64,000 nucleotides of DNA from Lachnoclostridium sp. UBA1308 (GTDB lineage: Bacteria > Bacillota > Clostridia > Lachnospirales > Lachnospiraceae), in assembly GCA_002307215.1 (NCBI GenBank), contig DBTU01000012.1:1-64000 (forward strand). Reading direction: 5' to 3'. Within the stretch, counting starts at the first letter, position 1. Every line of letters starts with the position of its first letter. The notes beneath the pieces were generated by a model, which searched no databases, was not told where the DNA came from, and saw only the letters and a list, made by a program, of their open reading frames with translations. Shown here one piece after another: positions 26,261-35,072 of this stretch. A program made the position numbers and the translations under genes.

Positions 26261-27565
26261 ATGAAAAAAGTTATTGCGTTACTGCTGGCTATGGGGATGC
26301 TCGTATCTCTCGCTGGATGCGGAAAATCTGCTAGCGAAACACCTGCTACAAATGATGCAACTCCCACAAGCGGAGCAGCTGCCACAACCGTGAGTGAGCC
26401 TACAGACCTAACCATGTGGTGTATAGCAGTAGAGAGCGATTCAAATCGCCATGCTTACGAAACTGCCATCGCTGATTTCCAGGCAGCACATCCGGAAATC
26501 AACCTCAAATGGGAAGCTACCCAAAATCAAGATTATAAGACAAAGATTAAGGCTGCTGCCGCTGCAAATGAAATGCCGGATATCTTCTTCACATGGGGAG
26601 GCGGTTTCCTTAGAGAATTTGTTGATGCCGGTCGTGTTTATTGCTTAGATGATGCCTATGCTGATTATTCTACTGCATTGCCTGATAAAGTGTTGACAAA
26701 CCACACATATGACGGCAAGCTTTATGCCGCACCAACAAATTACAACGCCGTTGCTATGTTCGCTAATATGGACCTTCTCAAACAAGCAGGTTTCGATAAA
26801 GTTCCTGGTACATATGATGAACTGATGGCTTGTTGCGACGCTCTTGTTGCAAAGGGAATTATTCCTTTTGGCTGTTCAGGGAAAGAGACCTGGTGTGTTA
26901 CCGAGTATCTTGAATCTATTATCGAAAAGAGCGTTGGCGCTTCTGCACTTACCGATATGTATCTTGGCAAAGCTCCATGGAATAACGAGGGTGTTATCAA
27001 GGCAGTTAACAATTTCCAAGAAATGATTACCAAGAATTATTTTGATCCGGAAGGAATAGCCCTTAGTAATGACGAGGTTAAAGCAAACTTCATAGCAGGA
27101 AAGTACGCTTTCTATATTAATGGTACCTGGAACTGTGCAAGTTTTGTTGATATAGCGGATAAGGTTCAGATTGCTGAGTTCCCGGTTATTGATTCTACCC
27201 AGTCTCAGCTGGGCGAGCTCATTGGAGGTCCTAGTGATTCACTTGCTGTTGCTGCCAGTTCTAAGAATCCTGAGATTGCTGCAAAGACCGCATTTGAACT
27301 TGCTAAGAGCGTTAGCCACTATGGTTACCTTGATGGCAATGGACTTCCTGCATGGACACCTGATTATGACACAAGCTCAGTCAACAAACTGACGCTGACA
27401 GTTGCCGAAATTATTAATAATTCAAAACAGAGTGTTTTGTTTGGTGACGGTATTCAGTCTGCTGATAATGCAAACATTTATCTTGACTATGTTAGCCAGA
27501 TTTATGCTTCTGCAATTGATGGTAAGGCATTTGTTGAAGGTCTCGATAAAGACCTTAAAAAATAA
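26261..27565 (+). CDS. Extracellular sugar-binding lipoprotein of an ABC importer
   Basis: 434 aa. The lipoprotein signal has lipobox SLAGC at about residues 16-20, followed by a Thr/Ala-rich linker. The mature protein has the family 1 solute-binding fold (LTMWCIAVESDSNRHAYETA, then INLKWEATQNQDYKTKIKAA). The start follows GAGGAGGAGAATT. It leads an operon with two CUT1-type permeases and delivers an oligosaccharide to them. The ATPase (MsmX type) is not encoded here and is presumably shared. Confidence 0.92.
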   Translation: MKKVIALLLAMGMLVSLAGCGKSASETPATNDATPTSGAAATTVSEPTDLTMWCIAVESDSNRHAYETAIADFQAAHPEINLKWEATQNQDYKTKIKAAAAANEMPDIFFTWGGGFLREFVDAGRVYCLDDAYADYSTALPDKVLTNHTYDGKLYAAPTNYNAVAMFANMDLLKQAGFDKVPGTYDELMACCDALVAKGIIPFGCSGKETWCVTEYLESIIEKSVGASALTDMYLGKAPWNNEGVIKAVNNFQEMITKNYFDPEGIALSNDEVKANFIAGKYAFYINGTWNCASFVDIADKVQIAEFPVIDSTQSQLGELIGGPSDSLAVAASSKNPEIAAKTAFELAKSVSHYGYLDGNGLPAWTPDYDTSSVNKLTLTVAEIINNSKQSVLFGDGIQSADNANIYLDYVSQIYASAIDGKAFVEGLDKDLKK

Positions 27566-27640
27566 TAAAGGGAAGTACATGGTAATTTAAGAAACATGAA
27601 TGAGAGCCGTTAAGTCGTTAGGTTCTGATTCGATTAAGAA

Positions 27641-27694
27641 AGAAGCGGTTTCCCAACGATTGTCTGGATCAAAATCATATGGGAACCGCTTCTT
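27641..27694 (+). promoter_or_regulatory. Intercistronic hairpin between binding protein and permease genes
   Basis: AGAAGCGGTTTCCCA (27641-27655) pairs, with one bulge, with TGGGAACCGCTTCT (27680-27693). Such hairpins commonly stabilise or partly terminate the binding-protein mRNA so that it is made in excess over the permeases; that role is inferred. Confidence 0.65.
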
Positions 27695-27752
27695 GTTTAA
27701 TACATGACAAGTGAAACAGCTTGCTGTTCCATCTTGTAGGGAAGGGATCAAG

Positions 27753-28634
27753 ATGAAAAAACTATATAGTAATAAGCTAACAATTATTCTTTTTATTCTC
27801 CCTGCGCTGCTACTTTTTCTTCTCATTCTTGTTGCGCCGATATTTATATCAGGCTATTACAGCCTTTATGATATGAACGGCTTTGGAAAAAAGGCTTTTA
27901 TTGGATTAGAAAATTATGGGGAACTTTTTACCAGCAGCTCAATAGGCTTTGTGAAGGCTCTGGGCAATGCACTGCTCCTGGCACTGCTTTCGGTAGCAGT
28001 TCAATTGCCTCTTGCGCTGGGGCTTGCACTTCTTCTCGGTAAGGGAAGAAAGGGGGAACGTGGTTTCCTTTCAATTTATTTTATGCCTGTTCTTATATCG
28101 ACTGTTGTTATCGGTCAGCTCTGGCTAAAGATTTACAATCCATCCTACGGTTTACTAAATGTAGTGCTGAGAACTCTTGGTCTGGATAGTTTGACAAAGA
28201 TTTGGCTTGGAAATTTACATACCGCACTCGGTGCTGTTTTTGTACCTATTTTATGGCAGTATGTTGGTTATCATATGCTGCTAATGTTTGCCGGTATCAA
28301 GAGCGTTCCTCCCGAGTATCGTGAGGCAGCAATGATTGATGGAGCAACGGAGGGACAGGTAAATCGTTATATTGTTTTACCGTACATAAAGCCTATACTG
28401 AAAATATGCACTATCTTTGCTGTTACAGGCTCCCTGAAGTCTTTTGACTTAATCTATGTAATAACAAATGGCACACCGCTACACGCAACGGAGGTGCCCA
28501 GTACACTGATGATAAGTATGTTGTTCCTGCGTAATAGATATGGTATGGGCAGTACGATTGCTTTCCTTCTCATCATTTTATGCTTCGCATTTGCTTTGAT
28601 TATAGGCCGCATATTCAAGGATAAGGAGGATTAA
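27753..28634 (+). CDS. Sugar ABC transporter permease (MalF/UgpA type)
   Basis: 293 aa from the ATG at 27753 (GGGAAGGGATC upstream). Six predicted membrane segments. The EAA loop that contacts the ATPase is visible as EYREAAMIDGATEGQVNRYI. It pairs with the next gene, 4 bases downstream, and belongs to the CUT1 carbohydrate importers. Confidence 0.9.
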   Translation: MKKLYSNKLTIILFILPALLLFLLILVAPIFISGYYSLYDMNGFGKKAFIGLENYGELFTSSSIGFVKALGNALLLALLSVAVQLPLALGLALLLGKGRKGERGFLSIYFMPVLISTVVIGQLWLKIYNPSYGLLNVVLRTLGLDSLTKIWLGNLHTALGAVFVPILWQYVGYHMLLMFAGIKSVPPEYREAAMIDGATEGQVNRYIVLPYIKPILKICTIFAVTGSLKSFDLIYVITNGTPLHATEVPSTLMISMLFLRNRYGMGSTIAFLLIILCFAFALIIGRIFKDKED

Positions 28635-28638
28635 CAAC

Positions 28639-29535
28639 ATGAAACTCGGTGATATCTTTCTAAATCATAATAAGAAATCCAGTCCTCAGGATGAGTCCTT
28701 CCAAAATAAAAGAATTAAGGGCAAAGAGATTTGGGTATACATCATATTTGGTATCTGGGCGATTATTAATCTGTTCCCTGTCTACTGGATGTTCACCTTC
28801 TCACTCAAGAGTAACGAGGAAATATTTGGCACAAATGTTGCCGGTCTTCCGAAAGAGTGGCTATGGTCAAACTATGAAACAGCAATGGGTAGTGGAAATA
28901 TGGGCAAGAATTTTCTAAATAGTACCCTTATTGCCATTGTGACCATTGCAATAGTTATGTTATTTTCACTTATGGCGACCTTTGCCCTGACAAGATTTAT
29001 TTGGAAGGGAAGGAAGCGAATGAACAATTTTTTTATGCTTGGCTTGACGATTCCTATTCATGCGGCAATCGTGCCTATCTATGTCACTCTTTCAAAAATG
29101 GATCTAATCAATTCTTACTTAGCTCTTATTATTCCCTACGCGGCATTTTCATTAGCGATGGGGATACTTATTTGCACAGGTTTCATGCAAGAATTGCCCA
29201 TAGATCTTGATGAGGCAGCGTGTATCGATGGCTGCAGTACATGGGGTATTTTCTTTCGAATTATAGTACCGCTGATGAAGCCGGCTGTAGCAACCGTATC
29301 AATTTACACGTTCCTGCAGTGCTGGAACGAGCTGATGTTTGCGACTATCTTTATTAGTGATTCTGTGCACAAAACACTGCCGGTCGCTATACAAGCTCTT
29401 TCAGGAACGTATGCGACGAATTGGGGACCTATTGGTGCAGCGTTAGTTTTAGCAACCTTCCCGACAATCATATTCTATGTATTCTTTAGCAAGAAGATAC
29501 AAGATAGCTTCATTGCCGGAGCGATCAAAGGTTAG
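28639..29535 (+). CDS. Sugar ABC transporter permease (MalG/UgpE type)
   Basis: 298 aa with six membrane segments. The EAA loop is LPIDLDEAACIDGCSTWGIF. The start lies 4 bases after the preceding permease stop, with AAGGAGG inside that gene's end. It forms the second half of the importer channel. A hairpin-rich region follows. Confidence 0.9.
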   Translation: MKLGDIFLNHNKKSSPQDESFQNKRIKGKEIWVYIIFGIWAIINLFPVYWMFTFSLKSNEEIFGTNVAGLPKEWLWSNYETAMGSGNMGKNFLNSTLIAIVTIAIVMLFSLMATFALTRFIWKGRKRMNNFFMLGLTIPIHAAIVPIYVTLSKMDLINSYLALIIPYAAFSLAMGILICTGFMQELPIDLDEAACIDGCSTWGIFFRIIVPLMKPAVATVSIYTFLQCWNELMFATIFISDSVHKTLPVAIQALSGTYATNWGPIGAALVLATFPTIIFYVFFSKKIQDSFIAGAIKG

Positions 29536-29538
29536 TGT

Positions 29539-29576
29539 ACAGTCTCACTGACAATTAAGCAGGTCAGTGAGACTGT
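29539..29576 (+). terminator. Stem-loop after the importer operon
   Basis: A perfect 14-bp stem, ACAGTCTCACTGAC (29539-29552) with GTCAGTGAGACTGT (29563-29576), begins 4 bases after the stop. It lacks a long T-run. Confidence 0.7.
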
Positions 29577-29608
29577 AACGCCAGTGATAAGTTCATATTT
29601 TATTCATG

Positions 29609-29694
29609 ACAATTGAAAGTTCGTAAAGCGTACTTTCAATTGTATCAGATGGGTTTCGGACTCTGTATAAGAAGCTTTATACATAACAGAGTCC
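29609..29694 (+). other. Two further perfect hairpins between importer and kinase genes
   Basis: ACAATTGAAAGT (29609-29620) pairs with ACTTTCAATTGT (29632-29643). GGACTCTGT (29658-29666) pairs with ACAGAGTCC (29686-29694). With the preceding stem they make three hairpins in 160 bases. Confidence 0.65.
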
Positions 29695-29834
29695 GGGGCC
29701 CCTTTGTATCCTCACAGTTTTGCTGATTTTGGATGTGCTTTGTTGAAAATAAGGATCTGATGTGATACGATTATATATGGAAAGTATACGTAAAAATGAG
29801 CATTTACGCAAATATACGTGATCGAGGTGTGGAA

Positions 29835-31589
29835 ATGAGGCATGGCGGCAAAAGATTAAAACATGATAATAAAATGTCGCTGCAGCAAACGACTTTGTTA
29901 ATGCTTTTTATTCTATTGTTATTTTTCTGTATGATGTTTATGATAGCAACCTCTATCATAAGCAAGAAAACTGAAGATGATTTCAACATAAGAACATCGG
30001 AAACGGCGGTCAACAATGTGGAGTCCACCCTCAGAGCAAGTTTGGTGAACTACAATTATTTGTCACGTCTGATAATGCTTAATGATAGAGTCGTGGGCTA
30101 TTTAAAAGCGAAAGAAACAGATAGAGAGATGAAATATGAGGCACGAGAGGGTATAAATGAAATACAAAGTTTATATAGCTACATTGATTCGGTATATATC
30201 TTCCGCAACGATGGTGAGTATGTAAGTACAGGAATAGGTGAATATTTTATCGCTATAAGCAGCTTAGAGCGTTCTAATATATTGGATGCACGTGGTACCA
30301 CAGTTATTTCGATTAATTGCAACGGCACGATTAGAAAAATTAACAGTAAGCCGTTGCTTACTATGTCACGTGCAATATACGATATTAATTCACAAAAGAT
30401 CTTGGGTATACTTATAATGAACATATCAAGCAATGCATTTGTTGATACACTTGCGCTTCAGAATACCAGCGGTATGTGTATACTTGATAGTGATGGTACA
30501 CTTCTATGTGGAAATGAAGAAATCGGCGCATTGTATGATAGTGACTATAATAGCGACCGTATGGTATATAAGAATATTCGCTTAGGTGGTGAGCGGAAGA
30601 CTCTAACCGGCAGACTGGCGGTAAAGCCACTGGTGATTTTGTGTGCGAGCGGCAAGGGCGCAGAGCCACTACCGCGGGATACCATATATGCGTTGATGAT
30701 CACTCTGACAGCATTTATCCTGTCGGGCATGGTTTGTGCTTGGTTTATTACAGTTAATATTGCACGACCTATCAGAAATCTGAGTACAGCAATGGAACGT
30801 ACGAGGTCATCGGGGTGGCTTAAGAAGATTGACACCGAAATGCCAAACAATGAAATTGGCAGGTTGGCTGAAAGCTACAATAGCATGATAGAGTATCTTA
30901 ACGAGCTATTCAATCGTCTGCTGAAAAACGAAAAGAACATGCAGAAGGCGGAGATGCGTGTGCTCCAAGAGCAGATAAAGCCGCATTTCCTCTATAATTC
31001 ATTAGAAACTATCAGCTATATGGCAGTGCAGGAGAATGCAAGCAAAGCGCATGATGCACTGGAGACACTGGGCAGCTTTTACCGTAATTGCCTTAGCAAA
31101 GGTGATCGCGAGATACCTCTAAAGCGTGAGCTGCGTATTACGCAAGATTATCTCACCCTGCAAAAAATGCGGTATGGAAATATATTTGAGGATGAATATA
31201 TCCTTGACGATATCACACTCGATTACATGATACCTAAGTTGATTCTTCAACCGCTTGTGGAAAACTGCATCTACCATGGAGTGCGGCTCAAGGGAGAAAA
31301 GGGCGTTATTCGCATCACTACCCGCATGGAAGAGGATGGTTTGCACATAATTGTGTACGATTCCGGCGTTGGCATGAGCGCCGAGCAGATAAAGAACGTG
31401 CTGGAGGCAAGCGAGGAGGATGACGTAAGGGTACTGTCAGGCTTCGGTCTGCGTGGTACCATTAATCGGATACGCTATTACTATAACTATGACAACGTAG
31501 TACAGATACGCAGTGAGTTGGGCGAATATACTGAAATTGAGATATACATTCCCAAGATGAGGGAGCCGGAAGCAGAGGGGGAAGAATAA
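29835..31589 (+). CDS. YesM-type sensor histidine kinase
   Basis: 584 aa from the ATG at 29835 (GAGGTGTGG upstream; the longer reading lacks a site). Two membrane segments at about residues 20-42 and 293-313 enclose a ~250-residue sensor. A HAMP domain follows (ITVNIARPIRNLSTAMERTR). The His_kinase domain has EQIKPHFLYNSLETISYMA and a GHKL ATPase (LVENCIYHGV, GFGLRGTINRI). The stop overlaps the next start by one base (TAATG). Beside a sugar importer, it probably senses the imported sugar or its binding protein. Confidence 0.92.
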   Translation: MRHGGKRLKHDNKMSLQQTTLLMLFILLLFFCMMFMIATSIISKKTEDDFNIRTSETAVNNVESTLRASLVNYNYLSRLIMLNDRVVGYLKAKETDREMKYEAREGINEIQSLYSYIDSVYIFRNDGEYVSTGIGEYFIAISSLERSNILDARGTTVISINCNGTIRKINSKPLLTMSRAIYDINSQKILGILIMNISSNAFVDTLALQNTSGMCILDSDGTLLCGNEEIGALYDSDYNSDRMVYKNIRLGGERKTLTGRLAVKPLVILCASGKGAEPLPRDTIYALMITLTAFILSGMVCAWFITVNIARPIRNLSTAMERTRSSGWLKKIDTEMPNNEIGRLAESYNSMIEYLNELFNRLLKNEKNMQKAEMRVLQEQIKPHFLYNSLETISYMAVQENASKAHDALETLGSFYRNCLSKGDREIPLKRELRITQDYLTLQKMRYGNIFEDEYILDDITLDYMIPKLILQPLVENCIYHGVRLKGEKGVIRITTRMEEDGLHIIVYDSGVGMSAEQIKNVLEASEEDDVRVLSGFGLRGTINRIRYYYNYDNVVQIRSELGEYTEIEIYIPKMREPEAEGEE

Positions 31590-32326
31590 TGTACCGAGTT
31601 ATGATCATTGACGACGAGATGGCTGCTCGTAGGCTGCTACAAGCATCCATAGATTGGCAAGCGCTTGATATGGAATTGGTGGGCGAGGCGGCGAGCGGTA
31701 TAGAAGCTATTAACATTATTGATGAGTTGCGGCCGGACATTGTTTTTGTTGACATTTCCATGCCCTTTATGAATGGGATAGAATTCACACAGGTTGCAAC
31801 GAAGAGATATACAGACTTGGTGATTATCATTTTGACAGGATTTGATGATTTTGAGTATGCACGTCAGTGTGTTCGTCTGCAGGTGGTAGAGTATATGCTT
31901 AAACCGTTTGTTCGGCAAGAGGTGACCGAGTTGTTAACCAAAATAAAGAATAATCTGGATAAACTCAATACTCGTACACAGGAGATCGGACTGAATATTA
32001 CTCCGTCTGCTATTGAGCAGATAATGCAGTATTTACGTGATAATTTTACAGAATCCAACATCAATCTAACCTCTGTGGCGCAGCATTTTGGATTTAATCC
32101 GAGCTATCTTAGCCGAAAATTTAAGCAGGAAACAGGAAAAAGTTTTGTCGAATTCCTGATCAAGTGCCGGATGGAGCGGGCGATTGTGCTGGCAGGAATA
32201 GGCAAGCAGATGTTCTGTACTGCTAATGATGTGGGCATCCCTGACCCGAACTACTTTGGACGCTGCTTCAAAAAATATATGGGCACCAGCTATTCGGAAT
32301 ATGTCAGCTCACATACCTCACGGTAA
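31589..32326 (+). CDS. YesN-type response regulator (receiver + AraC DNA-binding)
   Basis: 245 aa. Receiver with phospho-acceptor D55 (IVFVDISMPFMNGIEF) and a C-terminal AraC helix-turn-helix pair (INLTSVAQHFGFNPSYLSRKF, CTANDVGIPDPNYFGRCF). It is translationally coupled to the kinase. It most likely activates the importer operon 26261-29535. At 245 aa it lacks the large middle domain of longer YesN proteins. Confidence 0.92.
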   Translation: MYRVMIIDDEMAARRLLQASIDWQALDMELVGEAASGIEAINIIDELRPDIVFVDISMPFMNGIEFTQVATKRYTDLVIIILTGFDDFEYARQCVRLQVVEYMLKPFVRQEVTELLTKIKNNLDKLNTRTQEIGLNITPSAIEQIMQYLRDNFTESNINLTSVAQHFGFNPSYLSRKFKQETGKSFVEFLIKCRMERAIVLAGIGKQMFCTANDVGIPDPNYFGRCFKKYMGTSYSEYVSSHTSR

Positions 32327-32373
32327 ATTTATTCATTCCGGGCATCATAACTTAAGAACAATGCATGCAAACA

Positions 32374-32407
32374 ACCGGACAGGCTACTTATATTTCACCT
32401 GTCCGGT
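32374..32407 (+). terminator. Terminator after the YesM/YesN operon
   Basis: ACCGGACAGG (32374-32383) pairs with CCTGTCCGGT (32398-32407), followed by AATCATTTTCT. Confidence 0.7.
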
Positions 32408-32508
32408 AATCATTTTCTATTGAACTATTCATCCTCTAAGTTTTTTCAAATGCAATATTTCTTCCATGTTACCCTCTTTTTCTAGAGCTTACTGTTGCTA
32501 ATACCTGC

Positions 32509-32973
32509 TTACAGAATATTTTCACTGATTCCAACATACGAATCGATGATTACCTCTTCAAAGTTATTGTCTCGGAGCATTTTTGATTCCATAATTATGC
32601 AATAGTATTCCGTTATCGACGTTAATTTATTGAGCTCAAGATAATTTTCAATCTGACTGATCTGATTGAGAAAACCTTCAATACTCCCTTCATACCTGGC
32701 CTTAATAGCCAAATCAATAAACAGCCTCTGCTTCCAACTAACATTTACGGGGATATGGGTACATTTTTTTTCGAACGGCACATAGATCTCGTATTTCCCT
32801 TTCGTCCCAATCTTCACAACAAAATGAATTTTGGGGTTGCGCCTTGCATCCATTTGATCCGCCAGGCAATCAGCTTCTCTTAATGTATTCTTCAAATCGT
32901 CTGTCTGTTTTTCAATCATAAGGAGGTTTACCACATTCATCTGCTGATATCGTCTAATCTGTATGTTATTCAC
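32509..32973 (-). CDS. Hypothetical protein (154 aa)
   Basis: No domain recognised. Soluble, mixed alpha/beta. The central segment KIHFVVKIGTKGKYEIYVPF reads like a strand pair, with helices after it. The start is uncertain: GTG at 32973 overlaps GAGGTG, and an ATG at 32940 has no ribosome site. It lies next to the ThiF locus but on the opposite strand, so a link is speculative. 32974-33313 upstream contains no supported gene. Confidence 0.45.
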   Translation of the reverse strand: MNNIQIRRYQQMNVVNLLMIEKQTDDLKNTLREADCLADQMDARRNPKIHFVVKIGTKGKYEIYVPFEKKCTHIPVNVSWKQRLFIDLAIKARYEGSIEGFLNQISQIENYLELNKLTSITEYYCIIMESKMLRDNNFEEVIIDSYVGISENIL

Positions 32974-33313
32974 CTCTTTTTTCGTTTACTACGAATATCC
33001 ATCCATTTCAGTACACCTTTTCGTCCTTTCGGCGTTCCGGACAATGGGATTTCATTAACCGGTGATTATAACTCTAAGTCAATGTTTAAAAAGATTATTG
33101 ATGATAAAAACTATTGTCGAAAACATAATGTTCTCCTTTCCTTTTTTATTTTTACTTGGCAGCGTTGTCGCGAGGAGGCGCTGACGTCTTGCATTTGGTA
33201 TAACCAAATCATATATAAATTCTTATTGATAATTATACTTTTAGAGTTAATGATGCAAAAATCGGAGTGATTGGTTTTACTATCTATATTTCTTCTTTTG
33301 TTATCAAAAAGGG

Positions 33314-33380
33314 CAGTTAACTCTAAAAAAGATATCTTTAACTCCGTTTTTAAAGATACAAATTACTTTTGTTGTATAAT
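33314..33380 (+). promoter_or_regulatory. LytTR-type direct repeats and promoter of the PqqD-like/ThiF operon
   Basis: CAGTTAACT at 33314-33322 and TCTTTAACT at 33335-33343 are direct repeats with 21-base periodicity. That is the layout bound by AgrA/LytTR regulators, whose known AgrA site is ACAGTTAAG repeated with a 12-base spacer. TATAAT at 33375-33380 gives the -10, with no good -35, as expected for an activated promoter. The LytTR regulator is encoded 3 kb away on the opposite strand. Confidence 0.6.
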
Positions 33381-33439
33381 AAGTTGTACAGAAAAACCAA
33401 AAGAATAAAATCGAATTTTGAGAAAAGGAGGATATAAAA

Positions 33440-33733
33440 ATCGAAAAAACGGTTTGCCTGAATAAGGCCTTATTTATAAAACAAATTTCAGAAACCAGTT
33501 ATTATGTATTTAATTCTGTGACTAAAAAGAGCTATGAAATAGGCAATGTGGAAGCAGAAACCATGCTAACCATGCAAAATGATATCGATTTTGATCAGCT
33601 GTGTTTAATAAACCACAGGCGGATGAACGCCGGTGAGCTGAAAACCTTTACTGAGCTCCTTGATAGGCTGGGCTTCTTACAATCCTCCAAGATAAAACGG
33701 ACAGACCATATTAACCATGTTTTTGTCCCGTAG
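33440..33733 (+). CDS. PqqD-like (possible peptide-recognition) small protein, apparent ATC start
   Basis: 97 codons beginning at ATC, 8 bases after a strong AAAGGAGGATA. An in-frame TGA at 33419 excludes an upstream start, and the first normal start (GTG 33518) has no ribosome site. The pattern TSYYVFNSVTKKSYEIGNVE, then a hydrophobic helix and LLDRLGFLQSS, resembles the winged-helix PqqD/RRE fold that binds leader peptides; this is inference from pattern only. It is the first gene after the LytTR-box promoter and 163 bases before the ThiF-like gene. No gene is seen in that gap. Confidence 0.55.
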   Translation: MEKTVCLNKALFIKQISETSYYVFNSVTKKSYEIGNVEAETMLTMQNDIDFDQLCLINHRRMNAGELKTFTELLDRLGFLQSSKIKRTDHINHVFVP

Positions 33734-33896
33734 AAATATTCTTCCACTATTATCAACCTACCATTTTACATAAGCCGGCATACATTTGCTTTGCTATCTA
33801 TTACTGAGCTCCGGATTACATCCCTTTCCTTAAGATTTGGAACCCTGACGGTGCATTTTGTCCAATCACGGTTTTTTTAATTATAGGAGGCTTTAT

Positions 33897-35069
33897 ATGA
33901 GTGAATTGTATTTGAATCCCTTTATTTTTATCGGAAAGCAAAAAGATCAGTATTTTATCAATACAGGTTTAAATTTACCAATACTGCTAACCGGCCAACA
34001 GGCAGAATTTTTAATGACCCCCGGATCGTTTCAGGAACAGAAACTGAGCGAATCTTTTACAGCGGATGAGCTGGAACGGCTTATGAATGCCGGATGCTTA
34101 ATTCCCCTTCAATTCAACATGCTTGATCGTAATTCCAGAACTCGTGGATATTTCCATGAGCTTGGGATGCTGCAACAATATGATAATCTCTGCAAAAAAC
34201 ATGTTTTTTTACTGGGTGCCGGAGCACTTGGAACTCATTTAGGATGGGGCTTGTGTGCTTTAGGAATTACAAAATTTACTATTTTGGATTACGATATAAT
34301 CGAAGAAAGTAATTTAAATCGTCAGATTTTGTATACTTCTAAGGATATCGGTGAATTAAAAACAGAAGTCTTAAAGAAGCATCTTCTTGAGATAAACCCC
34401 AAATGTGAGATTATTACACTAAATAGAAAAATAATCTCCGGGGGGGATTTATATGATGTGATTCCGCCGGATTGCGATCTTGTCATTCGAGGAATTGATA
34501 CTCCGATGCAAATATCCGAGTGGGTGTTTTCTGCTTGTGAATGGCTTAAAAAGCCTTATATTTCAGGTGGAACCGTTGGGACAAATGCTTTACTCGGTCC
34601 CTGCTATGTTCCCGATGTGACTCCCGGATATGACACCGTAACCATGAATGGTGTCTCTATGTATGGAAACACTTCGTATGCAATCAGAGTTTGCGGGACC
34701 GGCGTATCTTCAGGTTTTGCTATATCCTATGTAGCCTCCGAACTCATGCTTGAAGCCGTCAAAATTCTCACCGATCAAGGTTATAATTTGAAATACGGCG
34801 GACGGATCGAGATAAAAAACCTGTTTCAGAATACGCAGTCGGCTACCGATTCAGAAGACTCTGATGTTAATACAAGCCAAAAGGATAGGCCAATAAAGCA
34901 AACGCTTGAACTGCTCCTATATTTATTATTCGCGTTCCTTACAATGACTGTTGTAACCATATTTTTTCCCTGTAATACTTTTCTCTTACTATATGCGTAT
35001 TTGATGGTATCAACAATCGGATATTTCCTCTGGAAGCATTCTTTACAACAGCCTCCATTTGCATCCTGA
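33897..35069 (+). CDS. ThiF/MoeB/E1-like adenylating enzyme with C-terminal membrane anchor
   Basis: 390 aa from the ATG at 33897 (TAGGAGG upstream). Residues 1-85 look like a second peptide-binding winged helix, as in MccB-type enzymes. The Rossmann core follows: GAGALGTHLGW (nucleotide loop), ILDYDII, and NLNRQILY with the catalytic Arg. Such enzymes adenylate the C-terminus of a peptide or ubiquitin-like protein. The zinc CxxC pairs of MoeB are absent. Two hydrophobic segments near residues 340-380 (LLLYLLFAFLTMTVVTIFF) should tether it to the membrane, which is unusual. The gene ends 3 bases from the convergent kinase. Confidence 0.75.
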   Translation: MSELYLNPFIFIGKQKDQYFINTGLNLPILLTGQQAEFLMTPGSFQEQKLSESFTADELERLMNAGCLIPLQFNMLDRNSRTRGYFHELGMLQQYDNLCKKHVFLLGAGALGTHLGWGLCALGITKFTILDYDIIEESNLNRQILYTSKDIGELKTEVLKKHLLEINPKCEIITLNRKIISGGDLYDVIPPDCDLVIRGIDTPMQISEWVFSACEWLKKPYISGGTVGTNALLGPCYVPDVTPGYDTVTMNGVSMYGNTSYAIRVCGTGVSSGFAISYVASELMLEAVKILTDQGYNLKYGGRIEIKNLFQNTQSATDSEDSDVNTSQKDRPIKQTLELLLYLLFAFLTMTVVTIFFPCNTFLLLYAYLMVSTIGYFLWKHSLQQPPFAS

Positions 35070-35072
35070 GGA

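Noticed and set aside
33082..33270. 62-codon ORF upstream of the ThiF operon, considered as a precursor peptide
   Set aside because: No ribosome site, lies upstream of the LytTR boxes and promoter, and the sequence has no leader/core character.
33734..33896. Open frame after the PqqD-like stop codon, considered as a read-through extension or second small gene
   Set aside because: Only 48 codons, no start with ribosome site, and composition (Ser/Leu/Thr-rich) not convincing.
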